In this document: positions 1 through 13,060 of the stretch, one piece after another
Position numbering within the stretch: the first letter of the stretch is position 1
How the letters are laid out: every line of letters begins with the position of its first letter
NCBI RefSeq assembly: GCF_000368765.1
Contig: NZ_KB849655.1
Span: 1,344,193-1,408,192 of the forward strand
Reading direction: 5' to 3'
Length of the DNA stretch: 64,000 nt
Source of the DNA: Acinetobacter junii CIP 64.5
Lineage (GTDB): Bacteria; Pseudomonadota; Gammaproteobacteria; Pseudomonadales; Moraxellaceae
Program-made: the position numbers and the translations under genes
Notes under the pieces: generated by a model
What the model was told of the DNA's origin: nothing
Databases searched by the model: none
Seen by the model: the letters and a program-made list of their open reading frames with translations, nothing else

Positions 1-531
1 CTCTTAGGTGCCGCCTATCTGTTTTATAAGCAAGGCTATGATAAAACCACGGTTCGCCAACTTGGTGAATTTATTGGTATTCAATCAGGTAGTCTCTTTC
101 ATCACTTTAAAAGTAAAGATGACATTCTTGCTACTGTGATGGAACAAACCATTATTTATAACTTTGCACGGCTTAAAGAAGCGGCTGAACGATCAAATGA
201 TCCTGAACAGCAATTGCGTGATTTAATCAGAGCTGAATTGATTTCAATTACTGGTGATACTGGAGCGGCTATGGCGGTGCTGGTACATGAATGGTTTGCT
301 CTTTCTAAAGAAAAACAAGAATACCTTTTGAAAATGCGTAATGAATATGAGCAAGTCTGGCTTGATGTGATTGAAAAATTACGTACTCAAGGCAAAGTCA
401 AACATGATGCATTTATTTGGCGACGTTTGGTCGGTGGTTCTATTTCCTGGACGGTGACTTGGTATAGACCTGAAGGTAAAGTCAAAATTGATGAATTGAC
501 AGAAATGGTTTGGGAAATGGCTTTGAAATGA
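1..531 (+). CDS. TetR/AcrR-family transcriptional regulator, 5' end outside window
   Basis: The reading frame is open from base 1, so the start lies upstream. The visible N-terminus is a TetR-type DNA-binding domain: an alanine/leucine helix, then the segments YDKTTVRQLGEFIGIQSG and LFHHFKSKDDIL, which match the helix-turn-helix and the F-x-x-K-x-x-L signature that closes this domain. The rest is an all-helical ligand-binding/dimerisation domain without a recognisable specificity. The stop codon overlaps the next start (ATGA at 528-531), so the two genes are probably translationally coupled. The ligand and target are unknown. An acyl-CoA dehydrogenase cluster lies 1 kb away and could be a target, but nothing here proves it. 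Confidence 0.9.
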   Translation, partial: LLGAAYLFYKQGYDKTTVRQLGEFIGIQSGSLFHHFKSKDDILATVMEQTIIYNFARLKEAAERSNDPEQQLRDLIRAELISITGDTGAAMAVLVHEWFALSKEKQEYLLKMRNEYEQVWLDVIEKLRTQGKVKHDAFIWRRLVGGSISWTVTWYRPEGKVKIDELTEMVWEMALK

Positions 532-923
532 GTTATCGAATGCATCCAAAACAACTAGAAAATGTATTTGCGTTAACAAGCAAACAACGTTATGAACATT
601 TTATTTCAAAAGTTTGTGATTGGGAGGAACTTTGGATTCTAGAAGACAATAATGAAAATTTCCTAATTATTACTCCGCAACAGGACCTCGAATATTTACC
701 TGTATGGCCTCATGCTGACTACGCATTAGCTTTTCATGAAGTTTACCCATCGCTTAAACCATCACAAATACAGTTAGATACCTTTCTTGAAATATGGCTT
801 CCAAATTTAAATAATGACGGTCTAAAAGTAGGCGTGTTACCTAATCTAGGAACAACCGTTTGGATTATAGATCCTCTCGATTTAAAAGAAGAATTAGAAA
901 ATGAACTAAAGCAATATGAATAA
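528..923 (+). CDS. DUF2750 family protein
   Basis: A 131-residue soluble protein of unknown function that resembles the DUF2750 family (short Trp-rich proteins with a WEELWIL-type segment and a VWPHADYA segment). The ATG at 528 overlaps the TetR stop in an ATGA arrangement and is preferred to an in-frame ATG at 510, which would put six more residues inside the regulator gene. The 3' end overlaps the following acetyltransferase start by 8 bases, so TetR-DUF2750-GNAT reads as one tightly packed transcript. No signal peptide or membrane segment is visible. The family assignment is from recall. Confidence 0.8.
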   Translation: MSYRMHPKQLENVFALTSKQRYEHFISKVCDWEELWILEDNNENFLIITPQQDLEYLPVWPHADYALAFHEVYPSLKPSQIQLDTFLEIWLPNLNNDGLKVGVLPNLGTTVWIIDPLDLKEELENELKQYE

Positions 924-1422
924 AATAGAAAATATTTATTTACGTAAGCCTCAACTCAGTGATTTAGCTGAAATCAAAAAAGCCTACCAAAATAGTGTTC
1001 ATCTACATCAACCATGGACATATCCTCCTACAGATTTTGAACAATACCTACAGCAAGAATATCGTTATTTTGTCTGTTTAACTGAAAACCATACAATTGT
1101 AGGAACCTTTAATATATCGAATATCATTCGAGGTCACTTTCATTCTGCTTATATAGGCTATGAAGCCTTTTATCCATATATAGGTCTTGGATATATGCGA
1201 CATGGGCTTCAACTTATTTTACAAGAAGCTTTTCAAACACTGAACTTGCATCGATTAGAAGCGAATATCCAACCTGAAAATTCTCGCTCCATTCACCTTG
1301 TGGCAGGAGCAGGCTTTGTTAAAGAAGGGTTTTCACGCCAATATTTACGCGTTGGTGGTAAAGAATGGAAAGATCATGAGCGTTGGGCGATTTTAAATCA
1401 TGAGTGGATTGAATCCACATAA
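916..1422 (+). CDS. GNAT N-acetyltransferase, RimJ/RimL-like
   Basis: A 168-residue protein with the GNAT fold of the RimJ/RimL type, which acetylates the N-terminal amine of ribosomal or other proteins, or small amines, using acetyl-CoA. Visible hallmarks are an N-terminal LRKPQLSDLAEI strand-helix, an acetyl-CoA-binding segment around GLGYMRHGLQLILQ, and the RLEANIQPENSRSIHLVAGAGF block typical of RimJ-like enzymes, followed by the WAILNHEW end seen in this subgroup. The start overlaps the DUF2750 gene by 8 bases. A hairpin terminator follows directly. The substrate cannot be told from sequence. Confidence 0.88.
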   Translation: MNKIENIYLRKPQLSDLAEIKKAYQNSVHLHQPWTYPPTDFEQYLQQEYRYFVCLTENHTIVGTFNISNIIRGHFHSAYIGYEAFYPYIGLGYMRHGLQLILQEAFQTLNLHRLEANIQPENSRSIHLVAGAGFVKEGFSRQYLRVGGKEWKDHERWAILNHEWIEST

Positions 1423-1426
1423 TTTT

Positions 1427-1460
1427 AAAAGGGGATGAATTAGTGATCACCCCCTTTTTT
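1427..1460. terminator. Rho-independent terminator, probably bidirectional
   Basis: An AAAAGGGG arm pairs with a CCCCTTTT arm around a loop of about 17 bases, with T-rich DNA on one side and A-rich DNA on the other. It sits between the convergent acetyltransferase gene and the broken acyl-CoA dehydrogenase and could stop both. Confidence 0.7.
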
Positions 1461-1465
1461 ACCAA

Positions 1466-2638
1466 TTAATATTGCAACTGCTTACTAATCAAATCCTTCA
1501 TAATTTCTTCGGCACCACCACCAATCATATTCACCTTCACTTCACGATAAATGCGTTCGGACTTCATACCTCGCATAAAACCCATACCACCCAAGGTCTG
1601 TACCGCAGCATCAGCACAGAATTGCATCGTACGAGTAGCAACGTTCTTAAGCATTGATATCTGTGCAATGAGCTCACTACCTTGCAGTTCTTTTTTTCCC
1701 ATTCGATATGCAGTATCTTCCAATAACGCACGAGTAGCTGTAAGTTGCGTAGCCATATCGACAAGTTTATGACGTACCACTTGATGATCAATTAGGCGCT
1801 TGCCAAAGGTTTTACGTTGTTGTGCCCATTCCAAAGCTTCTTCATAGCAAACTAATGCATAACCATAGGCTATCGCTCCTAGCCAAAAACGCTCCATATT
1901 AAAGTTATTCATAATCACTTTAAAACCAGCATTTTCCTGACCAAGCAAATGACTTACTGGTACCCTCACTTCATCAAAATGTAGGTGTGCTGTGTCAGAA
2001 GCCCACCATCCCATCTTTTTTAAAGGTGATTTTGTAATCCCTTCACTATGCGCATCTATCAAAAGCATCGAGATCCCTTATGGACCTTGTCCATTCGGAT
2101 CTGTACGTACTGCAACCGTATAATAATCAGCTCGAATACCTGAAGTAATAAAGGTTTTCTCGCCACTCACAATATAATAATCCCCGTCACGAACTGCTTT
2201 TGTTTTTAAAGCGGCAACGTCGGAACCACCACTCGGTTCAGTAATCGCTAGGGCTGAAATTTTTTCACCTGCAATAATTTGCGGCATAACTTCATCACGA
2301 ATCTCAGGACGTGCAAAGTGATGAATCGGTGGAGTACCAATGCTATGAATCATCAATGAAATATGAACCCCACCCGATGCTGCTTTTGCCATCTCAATTG
2401 CAGCAAGCAATACATGAAATGCATCAGCTTCAGGAATTCCTCCATGTTCTGCATCGAAACCTAAACCAAGTAAACCAATGCTAGCAGCTTTTTGATAAAG
2501 TTCTCGCGGAAAAGTGCCTGCTTCATCCCATTCATTTACATAGGGTGAAATTTCTTTTTCAACAAAGCGTTTAACACTATCTGCAAAAGCTAGATGTTCA
2601 GATGTGTAATAAATTGGGTTAAGTGATAAACCATCCAT
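1466..2638 (-). pseudogene. Acyl-CoA dehydrogenase, disrupted by in-frame TAA
   Basis: A second copy of the neighbouring acyl-CoA dehydrogenase, co-linear over its whole length, but codon 187 or so is TAA (plus-strand tta at 2078-2080). Both halves are in the same frame: the N-terminal half ends RTDPNGQGP-stop and the C-terminal half resumes GISMLLIDAHSEG. The intact paralogue reads DPDAKGANGISMLL at the same place, so one sense codon has become a stop and there is no indel. The start at 2638 (MDGLSLNPIYY) has a good AGGAAA ribosome site. The N-terminal half keeps the FAD/acyl-binding ITEPSGGSDVA block; the C-terminal half keeps the GGMGFMRG and IGGGAEEIMKD blocks. The break separates the domains, so neither half should be active. 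Confidence 0.85.
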
Positions 2639-2731
2639 GCTTTTTCCTAAATTATTATTTAACTCATTCTTGTTATGCGGATAAGGCTTTAAAATCAACT
2701 TCCTCTTGATTCAAAGCCTTTAAAATTTGTA

Positions 2732-3895
2732 TTAATAGCCAAGTTGACGGCTAGCGAGATCTTTCATGATTTCCTCTGCCCCACCACCAATCATGTTGAC
2801 TTTCACTTCACGATAAATACGTTCTGATTTCGTACCACGCATAAAGCCCATACCACCTAATGTCTGTACCGCAGCATCAGCACAAAATTGCATCGTTTGT
2901 GTTGCAACATTCTTAAGCATACAAATTTGCGCAATCAGTTCATTTCCCTGTAATTCAGGTTTTCCTAAACGGTAGGCTGTATCTTCCAATAATGCGCGAG
3001 TTGAAGTTAAACGTGTCGCCATATCCACCAGCTTGTGACGAACGACTTGATGATCAATTAAGCGTTTACCAAAAGTCTGACGCTGTTGGGCCCAATCCAA
3101 AGCTTCTTCATAACAAACCAATGCATAACCATAGCTACTGGCAGCAAGAAAAAAACGCTCCATGTTGAAGTTGTTCATGATGACGAAGAAGCCCATATTT
3201 TCTGCGCCGAGTAAATTTTTAGCTGGCACGCGCACATTATCAAAATGCAAATGAGCTGTATCCGATGCCCACCAACCCATTTTATCTAGTTTTGATTTTG
3301 TAATGCCTTCACTATGGGCATCAATCAGCAACATTGAAATACCATTAGCACCCTTCGCATCGGGATCAGTTCTCACCGCAACAGAATAATAATCTGCACG
3401 AATACCTGATGTAATAAAGGTCTTTCCACCACTGACAATATAATCATCACCATCTCGGACCGCTTTAGTTTTTAAAGCTGCAACATCTGAACCACCACTG
3501 GGTTCAGTAATTGCCAATGCAGAAATTTTCTCTCCCGATAAAATTTTTGGTAATACTTCAACTTTTACTTCTTCTTGAGCAAAATGTTGAATTGGTGGTG
3601 TACCGATCGTATGTGAAAGCAAAGATGCAGCCAAACCGCCTGATGCACATTTCGCTAGCTCGACTGAGGCAAGTAGAGTATAGAATGCATCCGTCCCCGC
3701 AATACCTCCATAATTTTCATCAAAGCCAACGCCGAGCAAGCCAATATCGGCTGCTTTTTTATAAAGCTCTCGAGGAAAGGTTTCTGCTTCATCCCATTCA
3801 TTAATAAAAGGGCTAATCTCTTTTTCAGTAAAGCGCCTAACACTCTCAGCAAATGCTAAATGTTGCTCAGTATAATATATGGGATTAAGTTGCAT
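2732..3895 (-). CDS. Acyl-CoA dehydrogenase
   Basis: An intact FAD-dependent acyl-CoA dehydrogenase of 387 residues that introduces the trans-2 double bond in fatty or branched acyl-CoA catabolism. N-terminal helical domain about 1-115, beta domain with ALAITEPSGGSDVA and KTFITSGIRADYY around 125-175, C-terminal helical domain with RQTFGKRLIDHQ, QTLGGMGFMRG and the terminal IGGGAEEIMKDL block that resembles the IGGGTxEI segment carrying the catalytic base in long-chain and isovaleryl enzymes. The start at 3895 has AGGAAG upstream; in-frame starts further up (3922, 4012) add a non-homologous extension. It lies directly upstream of its broken duplicate on the same strand. A palindrome about 75 bases upstream may be its operator. 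The chain-length preference is unknown. Confidence 0.9.
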   Translation of the reverse strand: MQLNPIYYTEQHLAFAESVRRFTEKEISPFINEWDEAETFPRELYKKAADIGLLGVGFDENYGGIAGTDAFYTLLASVELAKCASGGLAASLLSHTIGTPPIQHFAQEEVKVEVLPKILSGEKISALAITEPSGGSDVAALKTKAVRDGDDYIVSGGKTFITSGIRADYYSVAVRTDPDAKGANGISMLLIDAHSEGITKSKLDKMGWWASDTAHLHFDNVRVPAKNLLGAENMGFFVIMNNFNMERFFLAASSYGYALVCYEEALDWAQQRQTFGKRLIDHQVVRHKLVDMATRLTSTRALLEDTAYRLGKPELQGNELIAQICMLKNVATQTMQFCADAAVQTLGGMGFMRGTKSERIYREVKVNMIGGGAEEIMKDLASRQLGY

Positions 3896-3968
3896 GCTTG
3901 CTTCCTGACGATTATTGGTCATTGTTTTCGAATATTTAGTGAGCACTAAGCTATCAAAACCAAAATAA

Positions 3969-3984
3969 CCAAGCAAGCGCTTGG
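3969..3984. promoter_or_regulatory. Candidate operator palindrome upstream of acyl-CoA dehydrogenase
   Basis: CCAAGCAAGCGCTTGG: two perfect 6-base arms (CCAAGC/GCTTGG) around a 4-base centre, 74 bases upstream of the dehydrogenase start. Palindromes centred on AAGCGCTT are common operators of TetR-family repressors of acyl-CoA metabolism genes, which makes this an attractive repressor site. The binding protein is not known. Confidence 0.45.
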
Positions 3985-4063
3985 CAAAATTTAAGATTAA
4001 AAAAATATTCAATTGGTTCGTTTACTTTAACTTCCTACAAGGAATCATTCATCCCAATGGAAC

Positions 4064-4621
4064 TTAGATTTTTAACAAACTACGAAATCCTCGAGTTGAA
4101 TAATATGATTGGGCGCCATTGTGATAGGTGAAAACTCGTTCGTAGCGACTATCACAAAAAATAGCTCCTCCTTTTTCCCGAATATCATCTGGCGTTTTCA
4201 CCCAACTCGAAGTCTTTAAATCAAAATGTTCAACAGACTGTAATTGCTTATATTGTTCTTCTGTCAGCAATTCAACCCCCATCACTTCTGCTTCATTAAC
4301 AGCATCGCTAATTGGTTTATGCTCTTTCCGTGAATTGAGTGCATCTCGATCGTAGCAAAGACTTCTGCGACCTTTGGGTGATTCTAATGAACAATCATAA
4401 AATATGATGTCAGATGAGTCTGAATATATTGATACTATGTCAGGTTCTCCACCTGTTTCTTCCATTTGATGCAATGACCATAATTTATCTGGTACTTGTT
4501 TTAATCTTTCCTCAACCTGATACCAACTTAAGTTCAAATGTCGATGCATGTTGTTTTCAAAGCGAATTTTTAATTTTTCCAACAATAACTTCTTCTCACT
4601 CTCAACCAATTGTTTTTCCAT
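4064..4621 (-). CDS. DUF4256 family protein
   Basis: A 185-residue protein that resembles the DUF4256 family of uncharacterised cytoplasmic proteins, recognised from the order of conserved blocks: an NLSWYQVEERL-like N-terminus, TGGEPDIV, the MGVELLTEEQYKQLQ block, FDLKTSSWVKTP, and a C-terminal YHNGAQSYYSTRGF segment. The start at 4621 follows a GTGGAG ribosome site; an in-frame upstream start at 4693 would add a hydrophobic stretch not expected in the family. It is transcribed alone, away from the dehydrogenase cluster. No function is known. Confidence 0.8.
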   Translation of the reverse strand: MEKQLVESEKKLLLEKLKIRFENNMHRHLNLSWYQVEERLKQVPDKLWSLHQMEETGGEPDIVSIYSDSSDIIFYDCSLESPKGRRSLCYDRDALNSRKEHKPISDAVNEAEVMGVELLTEEQYKQLQSVEHFDLKTSSWVKTPDDIREKGGAIFCDSRYERVFTYHNGAQSYYSTRGFRSLLKI

Positions 4622-4866
4622 TATATTTACACTCCACTTTTTCAATAATCTATTATTTATATCTATGTAAATGATGAAAACTAGAATAACCACTTAATCA
4701 AATTTTCACTTAAATGATCCATTTTATAAATATTTAGATTAAAAATAGAACAAAAAACACGTCTGACTTTTAGCTATTATAGAAATTTGAGTTCAGAATT
4801 TTTACTAATTATATATATGATTTATTTAAACTTAATGATTTTTATAGCTCTTAGATTTAATATTAA

Positions 4867-5256
4867 CTATGAAATAAAGTCACTAACTATTAGCCTATTT
4901 CTCCAGAGATACTCAAATTTAGCCAAAGTAGCGACAAAAATTGCTTCTCCACCAATATGCATAATTCCTAATGTCGTCATTTCATGCCAAAACCACCATA
5001 TTATAATCAAACAAATAATGCACCAAAATCCATTTGCTATAACAAGAATATTGATGAGAGTAGCTGATCGCCTTCTATAATTTGCTAGTATAAATGAATA
5101 ACATGCATACAATAAGTTGATACAACCAATGAAAATGATGATGTTTTTTGATAAATGATACATTTGACTTAACGATTGTGCTGCAAGCAAAACTATTAAA
5201 CCTGCTGAAACAGCTGCACAACAATCTACCCATAAAATATTCTTTTGGATCATCAT
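4867..5256 (-). CDS. Small four-helix integral membrane protein, unknown function
   Basis: A 129-residue, strongly hydrophobic protein with four predicted membrane helices (roughly residues 8-30, 37-58, 65-90 and 95-113). Recurrent features are an N-terminal WVDCCAAVSAGLIVLL helix, an LLYACYSFILANYRRR loop and a terminal GGEAIFVATLAKFEYLWR segment; I recall similar small membrane proteins in other bacteria but know no function. The ribosome-binding site is weak. The opposite strand is also open here but gives a less protein-like translation. The 170 bases upstream are AT-rich and hold nothing recognisable. Confidence 0.6.
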   Translation of the reverse strand: MMIQKNILWVDCCAAVSAGLIVLLAAQSLSQMYHLSKNIIIFIGCINLLYACYSFILANYRRRSATLINILVIANGFWCIICLIIIWWFWHEMTTLGIMHIGGEAIFVATLAKFEYLWRNRLIVSDFIS

Positions 5257-5319
5257 TATAAATAATCTAAGTCTTTATAGGGATATTAGCATAAACCCTA
5301 TTTTCTTTTTTGCAATAAA

Positions 5320-5351
5320 AAACACCCCTAACCGTTAGGTTAGGGGTGTTT
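5320..5351 (-). terminator. rRNA operon terminator
   Basis: A perfect 14-base-pair hairpin: AAACACCCCTAACC, a GTTA loop and the exact complement, lying 12 bases beyond the 3' end of 5S rRNA on the minus strand. A-rich sequence on the plus strand gives a U-tract in the rRNA transcript direction. Confidence 0.9.
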
Positions 5352-5362
5352 AGTATTTAAAA

Positions 5363-5477
5363 GCTGGCGATGACTTACTCTCACATGGCAAACGCCACAC
5401 TACCATCAGCGCGAAGAGGTTTCACTTCTGAGTTCGGGAAGGGATCAGGTGGTTCACTCTTGCTATTGTCGCCAGCA
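5363..5477 (-). rRNA. rrf: 5S ribosomal RNA
   Basis: About 115 bases. The ends are complementary (GCTGGCGA at one end, TCGCCAGC at the other), forming helix I, and internal blocks match bacterial 5S rRNA, such as the complement of CCGAACTCAGAAGTGAAACC. It is the last RNA of the operon, before the terminator. Confidence 0.97.
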
Positions 5478-5651
5478 AACTGTTGTGGTGTTTTCGGGTC
5501 TTATTCACATTAATTAATAATGTTTGCCTTACTTACGATCCAAAGAGTTATTAACGGATTAGATAATTGGTCTGTATTGTAACTAGTTTGTACACTAAAT
5601 CAAGTTATGTATTGAATTTATCTTGAATACAACAACTGTTTGGGTGTTGTA

Positions 5652-8543
<2,892 letters not shown>

Positions 8544-8965
8544 ACAACCCCAAACAGTCGTTAACACATACAAGTGAGTGTTATCGTTGCAAACTTAATT
8601 GCTACTGGTTTGTTGTCTGTGAATTTAATCACCATACAGCTTCAATCTAAATTCATATACCAAAACGCTTGATTCAGTGTTTTTGCTAGTTCTCAGATTA
8701 AATATTAATTTAACAATTACTTGTTATCTTCCTATTTAATCGAGTTTGAACAATTTATTTCAGACTCAATTTTCTAATCTGTTAATGATTAACTACCACC
8801 TCGTCGGTGCGTAGTAAACTGTGATAAATCACAGAAGTTAAGAAGCTATTTGCTTACTAAGTTCTGTAATCTTTAGCTCCAAGCTTCGTTCTATGTGTGC
8901 CTGCGCACAGCATAGCTGTTTGCTTAAATTCTCGGACAAAGCGTTGCTTTGTTTACCCTCGAATT
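8544..8965 (-). other. tRNA-Ala to 23S internal spacer
   Basis: About 420 AT-rich bases between tRNA-Ala and 23S. Apart from the 23S processing arm at its 23S-side edge, no further tRNA, ORF or hairpin terminator was recognised. Confidence 0.8.
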
Positions 8966-9041
8966 TGGTGGAGACTAGGAGAGTCGAACTCCTGACCTCC
9001 TGCGTGCAAAGCAGGCGCTCTACCAACTAAGCTAAGTCCCC
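8966..9041 (-). tRNA. tRNA-Ala (anticodon TGC)
   Basis: A 76-base cloverleaf on the minus strand: GGGGACT acceptor arm pairing with AGTCTCC, anticodon loop TTTGCAC with anticodon TGC, GTTCGAC T-loop, encoded 3' CCA. It lies in the 16S-23S spacer, as in many gammaproteobacterial rrn operons. Confidence 0.97.
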
Positions 9042-9111
9042 AGCTTTAATCATAATGAACGACATATCTTTTTATCTAGCAGCTTGTGATTATTCATCAC
9101 TTCGTCAGTAG

Positions 9112-9188
<77 letters not shown>

Positions 9189-9203
9189 TCAGATACATCT
9201 TCG

Positions 9204-9227
9204 AAGAACAACTTGTTGTGGATTCTT
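9204..9227 (-). other. 16S processing-stem arm, 3' side
   Basis: Reads AAGAACAACTTGTTGTGGAT and on, on the plus strand, and pairs with the segment at 10921-10942 upstream of 16S (AATCCACACAAGTTGTTCTT). Together they form the long helix that encloses precursor 16S and would be cut by RNase III. Confidence 0.75.
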
Positions 9228-9247
9228 ACCGGTCACCAATCTTTCGT

Positions 9248-10785
<1,538 letters not shown>

Positions 10786-10920
10786 AATCATTTTGCACCT
10801 TAGTTAAGACAAGGTGCTAATTCTGGCTCATCAATTTTCTGACTAAAAATTCGCTCAAATAAACTTCGAGAAATTTCTACCATTCAATCAATGAAAATTA
10901 TTTCGATCGATCAACCAGTA

Positions 10921-10942
10921 AAAATCCACACAAGTTGTTCTT
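10921..10942 (-). other. 16S processing-stem arm, 5' side
   Basis: Complementary to 9204-9227 on the other side of the 16S gene, with one short length difference (TGTG against TTGTTGTG) in the middle. It marks the upstream strand of the precursor-16S helix. Confidence 0.75.
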
Positions 10943-10995
10943 CTATTCTCTTAATGATCTTCTCGATGATTCGTCATCATCAAGCTAGGTCGGCT

Positions 10996-11023
10996 ATATT
11001 ACTCTAAATTTCTTTAAAGTCAA
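10996..11023 (-). promoter_or_regulatory. rRNA operon promoter (sigma-70 type)
   Basis: On the minus strand: -35 TTGACT (11018-11023), a 16-base spacer and -10 TAATAT (10996-11001). A GC-containing discriminator (AGCCGACC) follows, as expected for stringently controlled rRNA promoters. AT-rich DNA lies upstream of the -35. It is about 210 bases from the 16S 5' end. Confidence 0.8.
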
Positions 11024-11310
11024 CAGGTAATTTAGATATTTTTAAAACTTATCAACCAACCCAAGAATCCAACCATTTTAGCCAAATCCTTGTTTCTCAA
11101 CAAGTTTTTATCCGCATCACCGCCGATGGATGTGCATTCTACAGTATTTCTAATCGCTTGCAATACCTTTCCAAAAAAAACTTATTCAACAGAACACTTT
11201 TTAGACTGAATAGTAATTTTTTATCATTTAGATTTGGTATTAAGAACTTTTTTTAAACAATTAACTCCAGTAGAATGTGCCACTTGGTTCACATTTTTGG
11301 TTTTTTTTGA

Positions 11311-11823
11311 TTGAAAGTACGGTTTTTACATGCAACAGCTCAATTTATATTGCTTATAGTTTCAATAACTATAGGTCACCTTTGTTACGCTCGTTCAAAT
11401 CATACCTTTTATGAACTGACGTTAACTATCTTAAGTTATACTAAATGGCCGAACACATCTAAACCCGTGATTTGTGTTTTAGATAATCCAGAAGCAGCCA
11501 ATCAATTTCAAACGAGTATTAAGCTGCTCACGTACGACTATCAGGTTCAATCTGTTAATACAAAAGAATTTCCTAGAACAGAATGTCATGTGGCGTATTT
11601 TTCAAATACCTCACCTCAACAACAACAATCTTTAATTCAGTCTTACCCATCTCGCTATTTACTTTCACTGAGTACTAATAATCCTGCATGTGAAATAGGC
11701 AGTATTTTTTGTCTTTACAATAGAAAATCATTTCCTACGTTTAAAGTTAATTTGGATGCATTAAGTTATTCCAAGGTTCACATCGACCCTCGAGTCTTAA
11801 TCTTGGCGAAGAACACGGAGTAG
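11311..11823 (+). CDS. yfiR: YfiR-family periplasmic protein (DUF4154)
   Basis: A 170-residue exported protein of the YfiR family. In Pseudomonas, YfiR is a redox-sensitive periplasmic inhibitor of the diguanylate cyclase YfiN. The first 27 residues form a signal peptide (hydrophobic ILLIVSITIGHLC core, then a CYA cleavage-like end). The mature part shows the family pattern: YELTLTILSYTKWPN, VICVLD, a C-HVAYFSN block, paired cysteines in PACEIGSIFCLYN, and a terminal RVLILAK. The only start near the N-terminus is TTG at 11311, directly after an in-frame stop, with a poor ribosome site; a later TTG is possible. The gene stops 5 bases before yfiN, fitting one operon. Confidence 0.82.
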   Translation: MKVRFLHATAQFILLIVSITIGHLCYARSNHTFYELTLTILSYTKWPNTSKPVICVLDNPEAANQFQTSIKLLTYDYQVQSVNTKEFPRTECHVAYFSNTSPQQQQSLIQSYPSRYLLSLSTNNPACEIGSIFCLYNRKSFPTFKVNLDALSYSKVHIDPRVLILAKNTE

Positions 11824-11828
11824 TTAAA

Positions 11829-13052
11829 GTGATTTCAAATTTATATCGATCTACTTCATTACATGCATTATTCCGTAAATCTCAATTTACTATTTTTGCT
11901 ATTACTTTTGTGATTTGCTCATGTACTTTCGCTACGATTTCTATGTTTACAATGGAAACCTACGCCAAACAAAATCTGCAGTTGTTAAGCCAAACGGTTA
12001 TTGAACGGATTCAACCAGCAGTCGTGTTTAAGGATAAAGGGGCAATTGATCAAATTTTAAAGGATTACACAACCGAACACGCCATACGTAGTATTCATGT
12101 TTATGATCCACAACAACAATTGTTAGCAGAAAGTACAAAAAAAATAGCCAGTACGTCTTTTTTACAAAAAATGTTGGATGAATGGTTCCTGCATGATCCA
12201 ATTAAACTGATGATTTTCCACCACCAAAAGAAGGTCGGAGAATTGGTTCTTTATGGTAGCTCAGAAAATATTGTTCACTTTTTAAAGACGATTATTATTG
12301 GTTTAGCAATTTCAATGTTTTTTATCGTGATTGCATTACTTTGGTCAGTCAATTTAACTTATCGTCAAATTATGCAAGCAATCAAACCACTTACACATAT
12401 TGCTCAGCTAGTCAGTGATCAAAAAGCTTATAACTTAAGATTTCCTAATAATCACATTAAAGAATTCCAAAATTTGAACAATGTATTTAATGAGCTATTA
12501 GAGGAAATTCAAATTTGGAATACGAACCTACAAAAGGAAAACAGGCAGTTATCCTTCAAAGCTCATCATGATCAACTTACGACACTTCCTAATCGTCATT
12601 TTTTCTATGAAGAATTATTGAATATCTTTGAAAATCCAAGTTATAGAGAAAATTCTGCTTTAATTTTTATTGATAACAATAAATTTAAAGTCATTAATGA
12701 TCGTTATGGACACTTAGCAGGTGATGCTGTTTTAAGAGAAATGGCACTACGTTTAAAACAATCTGTCAGACAAGAAGATTTTATTGCTCGCTTAGGTGGT
12801 GATGAGTTTGCGATTATTTTGCATTCAATTCATCACGCTGATCATCTCGAAGCGATTGCTGAAGGTTTACTCGCAAGTTGTAAGGAACCTTTAGATTTTA
12901 ACGGTGAAATTATTCACTTTGGTTTTAGCTTAGGTATCGCTTTCTCCCAGTATGCAGAGAATCCAGAAGATTTGGTAGTGCAAGCAGATCAAGCGATGTA
13001 TAAAGCTAAAAATTTAATCCCTCATTGGTTTTTATATAAACCAGAAATTTAG
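11829..13052 (+). CDS. yfiN: Diguanylate cyclase, YfiN-like
   Basis: A 407-residue inner-membrane enzyme that condenses two GTP into cyclic di-GMP. Layout: membrane helix about 19-41, periplasmic domain about 42-150 (YfiR-binding PAS-like region in the family), second helix about 152-174, HAMP about 175-230, then the GGDEF domain about 245-400. The active-site GGDEF is at 323-327, and an intact RxxD inhibitory I-site (R314, D317) sits five residues before it, so product inhibition is expected. The Mg-binding region reads FIDNNKFKVIND, where the usual second Asp of D-x-D is Asn but the first Asp is kept. Start GTG at 11829 with GGAG upstream. Confidence 0.9.
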   Translation: MISNLYRSTSLHALFRKSQFTIFAITFVICSCTFATISMFTMETYAKQNLQLLSQTVIERIQPAVVFKDKGAIDQILKDYTTEHAIRSIHVYDPQQQLLAESTKKIASTSFLQKMLDEWFLHDPIKLMIFHHQKKVGELVLYGSSENIVHFLKTIIIGLAISMFFIVIALLWSVNLTYRQIMQAIKPLTHIAQLVSDQKAYNLRFPNNHIKEFQNLNNVFNELLEEIQIWNTNLQKENRQLSFKAHHDQLTTLPNRHFFYEELLNIFENPSYRENSALIFIDNNKFKVINDRYGHLAGDAVLREMALRLKQSVRQEDFIARLGGDEFAIILHSIHHADHLEAIAEGLLASCKEPLDFNGEIIHFGFSLGIAFSQYAENPEDLVVQADQAMYKAKNLIPHWFLYKPEI

Positions 13053-13060
13053 GACATGTT

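Larger units (their letters stand above)
10786..11310. other. rrn leader, rrn promoter and upstream region of yfiR
   Basis: A 525-base gap between the 16S gene (minus) and the yfiR gene (plus). It holds the 16S leader with a processing-stem arm (10921-10942), the rrn promoter (10996-11023), AT-rich DNA upstream of that promoter that could act as an UP element, and the 5' region of yfiR. No small ORF was recognised. Confidence 0.8.

Noticed and set aside
4787-5080. Plus-strand frame opposite the small membrane protein
   Set aside because: The minus-strand translation has four well-formed helices with conserved-looking loops; the plus frame does not.
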